Positions 41,429-48,947 of a stretch of 64,000 bases of DNA are shown in pieces; the first letter of the stretch is position 1; each line of letters opens with the position of its first letter. The notes under the pieces are model-generated. The model was not told where the DNA came from and did not search any database. It worked only from the letters and a program-made list of their open reading frames with translations. Origin of the DNA: UBA8106 sp913052135 (GTDB lineage: Bacteria > Acidobacteriota > Vicinamibacteria > Vicinamibacterales > UBA823); assembly GCA_913052135.1 (NCBI GenBank), contig CAJXDY010000002.1, forward strand, positions 35,445-99,444. Reading direction: 5' to 3'. The position numbers were made by a program, and so were the translations under genes.

Positions 41429-43033
41429 TTATGTAGCTTGACGCCGTTTTTCACTAGCGCGTTCCGCCTTCAATCGTTCCAAATCAATCTCGCTATGATC
41501 GGCGAATTTCATAGCCGCAGCGACTGCCTGATGTCCAGCTTGTTCCCCAATGAGTTTATGCATTTTTTGGCTCACGCGTCGATAGGCAGGATGTCCTTGG
41601 GGAGCGCTACGAAGTTCGATAAGGTGCATTGCCTCGCGCGCATTCATCTGCATATAGAAACGAACTCGATAGGCCATTGAAATGGCATACGATGCAATTC
41701 GTTCCAGGCCGCGAGTAATTAAGGTGTCGTAAAGATCGGCTGTTGTTGTCATAACCTTCTGCCAGTCGTTGAGCGCACCCACTTCTTCAATTGCGGCGGG
41801 TTCCGTGAAGCCATGGGCAGGTGTGAGGTTTTGCCACTCAAGAGTAAGGAGGCGATGTCGCTGCAAATCTCTGAAAGCCCCGTAGTCAGATAGCACATCG
41901 AATCGGTACGTCGCTCGTTCAAAGGCACGTCCAGGCTTGTGGCGGCGATTGGTTCTGTTACCCACATAGGCCTGAAGGACAGATACACGTTCCTCTGTGG
42001 ACATCGACCGGGCTATCGAGAGTAGCTGATCGTCTGGCAGTCGTGACACGGCGTAGAGAGCCCCAGCCACAATTTTAATTTCACCATCGGGGTCGTAATC
42101 AGTCAGCACAACTTCGTCTTGAGGTTCCGGCTTGATTTGTTCTAGGACGGTCGCTGACAAGCGTTGCATATCGGTTTGGTTTTCCGCCAGGTACTTACTC
42201 CAGCGTTCACCGCGATCTGGTCGGTCGACTCGGGTTAAGAATGCGGGAATCACCTTACGTAGTTCTGTGAGCATTGCGGCAGCGTACTGCTGAGCCTCAG
42301 CCAGCGGGTTTGCACGCATCTGTAGAAGCAAGGCCTCGTACGCCTGTCCCGAGCCGTAGATACCAACGTTCGACTGGGTTGCTGCCGGTAACAGGCCACG
42401 AAGTGTATCGAGTGCTTTAGCTCTGATTGCTGCTCGGTAAACACCATCGGAATCGCTTGTCGCCTTCGGAAATCGTTTTCGATAATGAGCCTGCATAGGT
42501 TCTAGCCAGTGTGCATAGGTTGCGAAAGCAGCATCGAGCGTTTCGGTATAGTGCTTCCAGAGCACTGGATCTTTAATTTCCTCAGGAATCAGGTATTTCC
42601 AGCGACCGTTCGACTGATCAGTGTATGGCACGTAACGTGTCGATTGCTCTAGGTACGACATGAGTCGCCCGCGTTCGAGAATCTTAGTTAAAATATTAGA
42701 AGCACCTTCACAGGCGATGTGGGCACCACCCAGTTGTGCCACTGAATCATCCCCGTAATCAGAGAACACCCGCGTATAGAGTTTCTCAGCACGTTCGACA
42801 CCAACTTCTGAAGTTGTTACGGCAGTCGCTGCCATGTCGCTAGAGAACTCGTCCAAAAAAAGACGGCGCAGGGATTTTGCGGACCGTGAATATCGCGCGA
42901 AAAGGGCACCCTTTACTACCTCAGGTAGATTCGTGATAGCAAAGACTGGGCTATCGAGATTGGTGAAATATGGCGTTAGAGTTAGGCGTTCATTGGCCGT
43001 AAATTCTTCGTGGCCAGAAAGTACGTTAGGCAC
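41429..43033 (-). CDS. Double-length FAD-dependent thymidylate synthase-like protein
   Basis: A 534-residue protein with two ThyX-like halves, about twice the usual 210-250 residues. ThyX makes dTMP from dUMP with FAD and methylenetetrahydrofolate. The ThyX motif is split: the N-terminal half has RGRLMSYLEQSTRY (residues 121-134), which keeps the Ser and EQSxRY part but lacks the middle His of RHR. The C-terminal half has RHRLLTLEW (from 392), which keeps RHR but loses the rest. The two halves look complementary, as if a fused heterodimer built a single functional site. The start is GTG; a TATTAT is six bases upstream. Canonical activity is probable but not shown. Confidence 0.78.
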   Translation of the reverse strand: MPNVLSGHEEFTANERLTLTPYFTNLDSPVFAITNLPEVVKGALFARYSRSAKSLRRLFLDEFSSDMAATAVTTSEVGVERAEKLYTRVFSDYGDDSVAQLGGAHIACEGASNILTKILERGRLMSYLEQSTRYVPYTDQSNGRWKYLIPEEIKDPVLWKHYTETLDAAFATYAHWLEPMQAHYRKRFPKATSDSDGVYRAAIRAKALDTLRGLLPAATQSNVGIYGSGQAYEALLLQMRANPLAEAQQYAAAMLTELRKVIPAFLTRVDRPDRGERWSKYLAENQTDMQRLSATVLEQIKPEPQDEVVLTDYDPDGEIKIVAGALYAVSRLPDDQLLSIARSMSTEERVSVLQAYVGNRTNRRHKPGRAFERATYRFDVLSDYGAFRDLQRHRLLTLEWQNLTPAHGFTEPAAIEEVGALNDWQKVMTTTADLYDTLITRGLERIASYAISMAYRVRFYMQMNAREAMHLIELRSAPQGHPAYRRVSQKMHKLIGEQAGHQAVAAAMKFADHSEIDLERLKAERASEKRRQAT

Positions 43034-43139
43034 AGAGATATAATAAACTCGGTACCCCGCGTATGGTCAATTGTTCTGCTTCAATCGTGCTAACCTACGC
43101 TCGATTACAGTGTGTCTGGATACATCGACCGAATGTCCT

Positions 43140-43601
43140 ATGAGTGTTACTTTTTGTTACAAGATCGAGGTGCGTTTTCGCGATTGCGATGAATTTGGTC
43201 ATGTGAATAACGCCGTATATTTCACATATCTTGAAGAAACCCGCCATGTCTACCTCAGACATCTAGCTAGTCAAGGTGTATCCAGTAACGCCGCTGATGA
43301 AAAACTGCCGCACGGGTTTGTGCTCGTCCGGACCGAATGCGATTTTCTCTCCGAGGCATTACCAGGCGACTGGCTTGAGATTCAGTTGCGTGTATCGAAA
43401 ATCGGTCGGTCAAGCTTCGGATACGAATACGAAATAATGAATACTTCCAAGAGTCAGTTGGTAGCACGGGCGAAATCAGTTCACGTAGCTTACGATCGCA
43501 TAAAGAAACGGTCGCAACCGATCCCCGAAGAGTTCCGTGCGGTCCTTGAACGTGCGATGCAAGGATTATCTGAAACATCGATTGATGTTGTTTCGGACTG
43601 A
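43140..43601 (+). CDS. Acyl-CoA thioesterase, 4HBT/YbgC family
   Basis: A 153-residue hotdog-fold thioesterase. The signature VRFRDCDEFGHVNNAVYFTYLEE contains the catalytic Asp (DEFGHVNN) typical of the YbgC/FcbC group. The ATG at 43140 is preferred over an upstream in-frame codon at 43071, since the first 23 residues of the longer form are unlike the family. It hydrolyses acyl-CoA or a similar thioester. The selenoprotein gene follows 31 bp later in the same direction, so the two may be cotranscribed. Confidence 0.85.
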   Translation: MSVTFCYKIEVRFRDCDEFGHVNNAVYFTYLEETRHVYLRHLASQGVSSNAADEKLPHGFVLVRTECDFLSEALPGDWLEIQLRVSKIGRSSFGYEYEIMNTSKSQLVARAKSVHVAYDRIKKRSQPIPEEFRAVLERAMQGLSETSIDVVSD

Positions 43602-43632
43602 CAAATTTCCATTGCACAAGGAGACAGCAGGC

Positions 43633-43839
43633 ATGATTTACATATTTGGCAAGGATACGTGACCGTACACAGTAGCTGCCCGTGAAAATTACGAAAGGCA
43701 GCAGATTGCTGTTGATTACATCAACGTAAAGCAGGATCCTGCGGGTCTAGAACGTATGCTCAAGTATAGCAATGGTCGTCGCGATGTTCCTGTAATTGTA
43801 GACGACGGCACGGTGACGATTGGATACGGTGGAAGCTGA
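43633..43839 (+). CDS. Small glutaredoxin-like selenoprotein (UXX-star type), TGA at 43660-43662 read as Sec
   Basis: A 68-residue thioredoxin-fold protein encoded through an in-frame TGA, so ordinary ORF calling misses it. It begins MIYIFGKDT, then U10 (TGA, 43660-43662), PYTVAARENYERQQ, and later DVPVIVDDGTVTIGYGGS, ending in TGA at 43837. The redox motif is U-P-Y-T in the position of glutaredoxin CPYC, with the expected cis-Pro in DVPVIV and a GxGG ending. It resembles the known UXX-star selenoprotein group. AAGGAGA at 43618-43624 is eight bases before the ATG. A hairpin beginning 12 nt after the TGA fits a bacterial SECIS. The predicted role is thiol/selenol redox or peroxide chemistry; the partner is unknown. 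Confidence 0.85.
43675..43702 (+). promoter_or_regulatory. Bacterial SECIS-like stem-loop inside the selenoprotein ORF
   Basis: A stem of six pairs (GCTGCC 43675-43680 with GGCAGC 43697-43702) is capped by an inner CGT/ACG three-pair helix (43681-43683 with 43691-43693) and a loop GAAAATT that starts with G; AAA at 43694-43696 is bulged on one side. The stem begins 12 nt and the apical loop about 21 nt after the TGA, in the range described for bacterial SECIS elements. The pairing was read by eye, not folded by software. Confidence 0.7.
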
Positions 43840-43854
43840 AAGGTTTAATTGTGA

Positions 43855-43939
43855 TCTGCCGGTCGGCAGAACTAGTCAAGTTGGTAAAGTGGTTTCATGC
43901 GTGCATTGTTTAGTAAGGCAAGGCGTCGAAAGTCTTGCC
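43855..43939 (+). terminator. Two hairpins downstream of the selenoprotein gene
   Basis: TCTGCC (43855-43860) pairs with GGCAGA (43865-43870) over a GGTC loop. A second dyad is GGCAAG (43917-43922) with CTTGCC (43934-43939). Neither has a clear T tract. They may act as a transcript end or mRNA-stability element between the selenoprotein and the metallo-hydrolase gene. Confidence 0.35.
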
Positions 43940-43987
43940 CTCATTTGACTGAATTGCGGTCGTGTTATTCGGTAGACATGGTTGGTG

Positions 43988-44806
43988 ATGCGGCATGAGT
44001 TAATTTTCGTCGGCAATCCGGGGCCGCTTACAGGAGCTGGTAACAATACTTATTTGCTGCCAGGTCTGGAACCAACCCTGATTGATGCCGGAACAGGGCA
44101 AGACACGCATCTTCTTGCGCTTGCAGCCAAGTTAGACGAGTCGAATGCGAGATTATCCCAAAAAAAAGACTTACTCGCCAAGGTCCTAGTTACCCATTGC
44201 CATTCTGACCACGTATCTGGGGTTCCCGCAATTGCGGAACGATGGCCATTAGCTGTTTTTGCCAAAATGCCATGGAAGGATCAGGATGAGCAGTACCGTG
44301 TTTCTTGGAAGGCTTTGGAAGACGGCGATCTTATTCCAGCTGGTGATTCCACACTCCAGGTTGTCCACACGCCAGGTCACTCGCCGGATCACCTATGTTT
44401 CTTTGATCGCGAATCAGGGACGTTGTTCTCAGGCGATCTCGTTATCGCGGGAAGTAGTGTAGTGATTCCAGCTAGCGCTGGTGGAGATCTGGTGGCGTAC
44501 CTGAATTCCTTGCGCTTAGTTTTATCGATGAAACCAGCTTGTCTGCTTCCAGCACATGGTTGCTCCATCGACGAACCAAATACGGTCATTCAAGCGTATC
44601 TAGATCATCGTCAGCAACGTGAAGATCAAGTTATTGCAGCACTTCGACAAGGCGCGAAAACGATCGATGACATTATCAGCAATGTGTACGAACCATTGGA
44701 CTCTGGGTTAATCCGTGCGGCTCAGGAGAACGTACTGGCTCATTTGACGAAGCTCGTGTCTGAAGGTCGAGCTGCACATGATGGTACGGTATGGTGGATG
44801 TCATGA
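43988..44806 (+). CDS. MBL-fold metallo-hydrolase (LACTB2-like)
   Basis: A 272-residue protein with the metallo-beta-lactamase fold and a C-terminal winged-helix-like segment. It begins with GNPGPLTGAGNNTYLL, like LACTB2-type proteins, and has the metal motif THCHSDH, HTPGHSPDHLCFF, FSGDLV, and PAHGCSI. The C-terminal region from about 210 (RQQREDQVIAALRQGAKTIDDII) is the helical domain of the group. Ribonuclease or thioester hydrolase activity has been described for the family; the substrate here is unknown. Starts at 43982 and 43985 are possible. Confidence 0.8.
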   Translation: MRHELIFVGNPGPLTGAGNNTYLLPGLEPTLIDAGTGQDTHLLALAAKLDESNARLSQKKDLLAKVLVTHCHSDHVSGVPAIAERWPLAVFAKMPWKDQDEQYRVSWKALEDGDLIPAGDSTLQVVHTPGHSPDHLCFFDRESGTLFSGDLVIAGSSVVIPASAGGDLVAYLNSLRLVLSMKPACLLPAHGCSIDEPNTVIQAYLDHRQQREDQVIAALRQGAKTIDDIISNVYEPLDSGLIRAAQENVLAHLTKLVSEGRAAHDGTVWWMS

Positions 44807-44875
44807 GATGGTTTTGCTTGGATTCAAGTCTTCTGTCCTCACTGACTTTAGTAAAGACACTAGGTAGGTTCACAA

Positions 44876-46255
44876 ATGAATGATGTGATTGATTTCATCA
44901 ACATGAATCGTGACCGGTTCGTTGATGAATTGAAAGAATATCTGGCCATTCCCAGTATCAGTGCACTGCCGGCACATGTCGGGGATGTTCGGCGATGTGC
45001 TGAGTGGACTGCTGACGAGATGCGTCGAATCGGGGTTCCAGAGGTAGAACTGATCGAGACGCCTGGGCATCCGATTGTCTATGGTCAGTGGCTTGGTGCG
45101 GAAGGCGCTCCGACGGTTCTCTTTTATGGGCATTATGATGTTCAACCTGTGGATCCATTGGACTTATGGGAATCGCCGCCGTTCGAAGCCACAATCCGGA
45201 ACGGAGAGATCTACGCACGCGGTGCAGCCGATGATAAGGGGCAAGTGTTTATGCACCTGAAAGCCATGGAAGCCTGTCTGTCGCGAGGCGAGCGTTTACC
45301 CGTGAATATTAAAGTCGTCCTTGAAGGAGAAGAAGAGATCGGCAGCGTTCATTTAGATAGTTTCATTCGTGAACAGAAGGAACGACTTGCAGCTGATGTG
45401 CTTGTGATTTCTGATTCACCGATGTTTGATCGCGGTGTTCCGTCAATCTGCTACGCGCTGCGCGGGTTGACATACTACCAAATCGATTTACAAGGTACGA
45501 CTCAAGATCTGCATTCGGGTTCGTTTGGTGGTGCAGTTGCAAACCCAGCATTCGTTCTTGCACAGGTTCTGTCACAGATGAAAGACCGGAGCGGGCGTGT
45601 CAAAGTACCAGGCTTTTATGATGATGTTCGTGTGCTTAGCGATGACGAACGAGTTGAATTTAAAAAATTACCTTTCAATGAAAAACACTATCGTCAGGAA
45701 ATTGGCGCACCTCGCTTGTTTGGCGAAAAAGGTTACTCGACACTTGAACGTGTTTCAGCGCGCCCTACGTTTGAGGTCAACGGACTGTCGTCTGGATTTA
45801 TCGGTGAAGGCGCGAAAACCGTAATACCTGCTCTAGCAATGGCGAAGGTCAGTATGCGCTTGGTTCCAGACCAACGGCCTGACAAAATTACGAAGTTGTT
45901 TGAGGATTACCTTAAGAAGGTCACTCCCAAGACTGTTGCACTAAAGATTACGAGGATGAGTGGAGGGTTGCCCTGGATCACGGAATTTAGCCACCCCTTT
46001 GTTCAGGCTACGGCGCGTGCGATTGAACGCGGATTCGGTCGGCGACCAATCTTTACTCGAGAAGGTGGTTCGATTCCGGTCGTCTCAACATTTCAAGAAG
46101 TACTCGGCCTTCCAGCGGTACTGTTTGGTGTTGGACTGCCTGATGAGAACGCTCATGCTCCGAATGAACGCCTCGATTTAGGTAATTTTCACAATGGGGT
46201 TATTTCATCGGCTTGTTTGTATGACGAGATCTCACGGGTGGGACGACTACACTGA
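44876..46255 (+). CDS. M20-family peptidase/dipeptidase
   Basis: A 459-residue di-zinc hydrolase of the peptidase M20 (dipeptidase, PepV/CPG2-like) family. Metal residues lie in FYGHYDVQP (His, Asp), in ARGAADDKGQ, and in EGEEEIGS, with the lid/dimerisation domain in the middle. The C-terminal DENAHAPNERLDLGNF has the last His. It hydrolyses dipeptides or small amino-acid derivatives in the cytoplasm, since no signal peptide is visible. It is transcribed with the LACTB2-like gene upstream (69-bp gap). Confidence 0.88.
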   Translation: MNDVIDFINMNRDRFVDELKEYLAIPSISALPAHVGDVRRCAEWTADEMRRIGVPEVELIETPGHPIVYGQWLGAEGAPTVLFYGHYDVQPVDPLDLWESPPFEATIRNGEIYARGAADDKGQVFMHLKAMEACLSRGERLPVNIKVVLEGEEEIGSVHLDSFIREQKERLAADVLVISDSPMFDRGVPSICYALRGLTYYQIDLQGTTQDLHSGSFGGAVANPAFVLAQVLSQMKDRSGRVKVPGFYDDVRVLSDDERVEFKKLPFNEKHYRQEIGAPRLFGEKGYSTLERVSARPTFEVNGLSSGFIGEGAKTVIPALAMAKVSMRLVPDQRPDKITKLFEDYLKKVTPKTVALKITRMSGGLPWITEFSHPFVQATARAIERGFGRRPIFTREGGSIPVVSTFQEVLGLPAVLFGVGLPDENAHAPNERLDLGNFHNGVISSACLYDEISRVGRLH

Positions 46256-46359
46256 CCATGTGGTGGAGGTTTGTCAGGATGTTCTCTCGCTGGTGGAGTT
46301 CAGCGTCTGCTCAGGTTCGGGTTTTTCTTGAAGGGTGTTTAGTTGATTAATACAAGTTC

Positions 46360-47007
46360 TTAATTCCTCGGAAGCCGTTCTCCAGCTCGAACGGGTGTGC
46401 TTAGTTGGTTTTCAGGTGGTGGATATGGACAATCGTAACGTTCATCGTAATAACAGAACGGGTGGTAGGCGAGATTAAAGTCCAGATCGTAAATCCCACT
46501 TGAAGTGAGACTTAGATCTAAATAGCGACCAGCCGGGTAAGTTTCAGTCCCATTTGTTAAATCCCCAAAGGGAACAAATAAGTTTTCTCGGTCGTTGCTA
46601 CTAGCTTCAACGAAAGCAGAAAGATTTGAAGGGTTGCCCTTTAATGTGAACTCCAAGATGCCCACCCGACGCATAGTTCTTCTTTTACCTGTCGACGTCG
46701 GAATTTCAAATTCTACTTGGTTATTGTCGATTTGAAGCGATGCTGGCACGCGGTATCCTAACGCCGGAGGAAAGTAGCTTAAAGGGAGTAAAGTCTCTCG
46801 CCGCGATAACGGAACTGGTGAATCTGAGCTGTTCTGGAATTCCGTATCCTTAAATGCACGAGCGGCTGTTAATTGTTCTGGGTAGGAGGCCTGAGATGGG
46901 GGTGCAGGCGCGCTGCATCCTCCCAAAACAAGGATTAGATACCCTATCACCTGCCGTAAAGTGTGCCACTTTAGGCAAGGAGTGTTGCTGAAGAGAACCT
47001 TGATCAT
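46360..47007 (-). CDS. DUF1684 lipoprotein
   Basis: A 215-residue secreted lipoprotein: hydrophobic signal and lipobox LVLGGCS with the acylated cysteine near residue 31. The body matches DUF1684, recognisable from the final blocks DFNLAYHPFCYYDERYDCPYPPPENQL, with conserved Asn, Tyr and Cys. The function of this family is unknown; the shape suggests a small beta-barrel that may bind a ligand. It is on the minus strand, upstream and downstream of ordinary hydrolases. Confidence 0.78.
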   Translation of the reverse strand: MIKVLFSNTPCLKWHTLRQVIGYLILVLGGCSAPAPPSQASYPEQLTAARAFKDTEFQNSSDSPVPLSRRETLLPLSYFPPALGYRVPASLQIDNNQVEFEIPTSTGKRRTMRRVGILEFTLKGNPSNLSAFVEASSNDRENLFVPFGDLTNGTETYPAGRYLDLSLTSSGIYDLDFNLAYHPFCYYDERYDCPYPPPENQLSTPVRAGERLPRN

Positions 47008-47163
47008 CTACAAAATAATAACCGGTTCTAGTCAATAACGTATCAATGAACTGTTTTTGGATTAAACCAAGGCTGATTGACTTGTTGAGACATCCGCCGC
47101 AAGGTCCGCCCAGAACAAAAAGATCGAAATCTGAATTAATTTCTTGGCATAAACGGACGTAAT

Positions 47164-47931
47164 TTAGAAATCGTGGGTTGCAACGAATGGTTCGACTATT
47201 TCTGCGAAGTCTTCAGGACGGCTAATAAGGCCAATGTGTCCAGTTCTACCCAATGTCGCACTGACTGCGTGAGGTATCAGGCGAAGAAATTCTTTTGTGC
47301 TGTTAACTGGGACAACTCTATCCAGACGCGATTCCCCAGTGATAACCAGTGTTGGTGCAGTCACCTTTATGCAATCCGTTTCAAAATTAATTCCTTTGAG
47401 CAGTCGTATTCGTTTAGCCATCTGCGTTGGTGAACAGGGTGCAGTTACAACTCGAAATGTGTGCTTAAGTGAGAAAGCGATGCATGCGGGCAAGGTATCG
47501 TGCGCCCTCGCTATTTCATGCCATAGACGGGATGAGCCTCGGGCCACGAAGGCCGGAAACAGTAAACGCGGCAATCGTAGATATCTTTCGATTTGATAGT
47601 TAGGTTTCCAACTAGGGCTAGGAGTTGATACCAGAATTAAAGAAGAAACGCGATTTGTGTGACGTGCCGCGTAATGAAGTGCAATTAAACCACCGTATGA
47701 AACACCGCAGATTGTAGCCTGCTCCAGTTCAGCGGTATTTAATATTTGGTCCAGTTGTTCTACGAAGTGATCGAACCCATTACCGTTACCGTCTAACTTA
47801 GTTCGGCTGAGCGAGTAGGTAAGAACTCGGTGCCGGCGCGAAAGCGTCACGATCGCCGGATGCATCCACTCCCACCGCCCTTCGATTCCAGGGACTACTA
47901 CGATCGGAGATCCGGTTCCAGTGTCGATCAT
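47164..47931 (-). CDS. Alpha/beta-fold hydrolase
   Basis: A 255-residue alpha/beta hydrolase. The oxyanion segment VVVPGIEGRWEW, the nucleophile elbow CGVSYGGL (Ser intact), and a late GHIGLISRPEDF with the catalytic His are visible. No signal peptide is present, so it is cytoplasmic. The substrate is unknown. It shares direction with the carboxypeptidase-regulatory/TPR gene on its upstream side. Confidence 0.82.
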   Translation of the reverse strand: MIDTGTGSPIVVVPGIEGRWEWMHPAIVTLSRRHRVLTYSLSRTKLDGNGNGFDHFVEQLDQILNTAELEQATICGVSYGGLIALHYAARHTNRVSSLILVSTPSPSWKPNYQIERYLRLPRLLFPAFVARGSSRLWHEIARAHDTLPACIAFSLKHTFRVVTAPCSPTQMAKRIRLLKGINFETDCIKVTAPTLVITGESRLDRVVPVNSTKEFLRLIPHAVSATLGRTGHIGLISRPEDFAEIVEPFVATHDF

Positions 47932-47967
47932 TACAGGGTGAAGCGATTACTCGAATACTGCAAAATC

Positions 47968-48819
47968 CTATGGTGATTGTATGACTTGCTCAAGAAGTAA
48001 TTTCGCTTCGGCACTTTCAGTCGAATTGGGTTCAGAGGTAATTGCCATTTCTAGGAACATGCGAGCCGACTCGCGATTTTCAGTGGCCAATGCCACCTGT
48101 CCAAGTTTTAAAAGCGGCTTGCTCCAGGCTAGGTCTGTATTATGAGCTTTCCAGTACCAGCCCTGCGCTTCGTCGGTCATACCAGCAGCGAGACGAATGT
48201 CGCCAAAGTTGCAGTAAACCTCACGAGCAATTGATGAATCGAGGTCATTTTCAAGAATCATTTGGTACGCTATTTGTGCTTCTTCGTAACTTTCATTCTG
48301 GAAATATGCGTGTCCTAATTTCAGGTTGACCAATGTTAATGCAGGGGCTATCTCGATAATCTCTTGATAAAGGTGAATGGCATCTTCATAACGATGCTCC
48401 ACTTCTGCCGATTCTGCGGCCTGCAACTTCTCTTGCACGTCGCCGATTTCCAGTCCGGTTAGTGCACCGATACCGAAGCCTGCAGCACCACGTGCAAGCA
48501 TGAATTTAAGTGGCCGGTTACGAACGTATTCTCGAACCCGAACTAATTGCTGTGAAGGGATAAAACCAGGCGACTGAACCGTGAATGCCCATGGTCCACC
48601 GTTTAGTGTAATGAATCCGAAGAACCCTTTTTCGTCGGTTGTTGACGTGAAGGATTTAGCCGTGTTTTCGGCTGTGACCGTTGCGCCTTGAATTGGCTCC
48701 TCGGTTTCATTTAATACCGTTCCCACAATTCTTGCCTGAGCTAGTGTCGATATAGTGAGAACGCTATACCACAGCGTAATAACCAAGAATTTCAGCGGCA
48801 CCCGTAATGCTTGTTGCAT
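47968..48819 (-). CDS. Secreted carboxypeptidase-regulatory-like/TPR protein
   Basis: A 283-residue exported protein. Residues 1-28 are a signal peptide ending near LAQA; residues 30-120 form a carboxypeptidase regulatory (CarboxypepD_reg-like) beta domain (RIVGTVLNETEEPIQGATVTAENTAK); the rest has tetratricopeptide-like helices (VEHRYEDAIHLYQEIIEIAPALTLVNLKLGHAYF). This domain pairing is frequent in Acidobacteriota. It may scaffold protein interactions in the periplasm; no partner is identified. Confidence 0.75.
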   Translation of the reverse strand: MQQALRVPLKFLVITLWYSVLTISTLAQARIVGTVLNETEEPIQGATVTAENTAKSFTSTTDEKGFFGFITLNGGPWAFTVQSPGFIPSQQLVRVREYVRNRPLKFMLARGAAGFGIGALTGLEIGDVQEKLQAAESAEVEHRYEDAIHLYQEIIEIAPALTLVNLKLGHAYFQNESYEEAQIAYQMILENDLDSSIAREVYCNFGDIRLAAGMTDEAQGWYWKAHNTDLAWSKPLLKLGQVALATENRESARMFLEMAITSEPNSTESAEAKLLLEQVIQSP

Positions 48820-48947
48820 AAAATTGCTAGAGATGACGAATAGTTGCCTTAATCGAATCCCTTACCGGTATGCAATCATCGATTATTCTGCAAGTATAAT
48901 CCAGAAGCTTAGCTACGGCTTGTGGAACTAGTCGGAACGGACACGAT

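Noticed and set aside
43633..43662. Reading the selenoprotein TGA as a true stop or a simple frameshifted pseudogene
   Set aside because: Downstream codons continue the same fold in the same frame, an SD precedes the ATG, and a SECIS-like hairpin lies at the right distance.
46256..46359. A 30-codon ORF starting MWWRFVRMFS directly after the M20 peptidase
   Set aside because: It is too short, has only the overlapping TGACCATG context and no homologue is recognised.
46850..47170. An open minus-strand frame reading through DFDLFVLGGPCGGCLNKS upstream of and into the DUF1684 gene
   Set aside because: It lacks a start codon with SD, overlaps the N-terminus of the DUF1684 lipoprotein in another frame, and is short enough to be chance; a gene remnant cannot be excluded.
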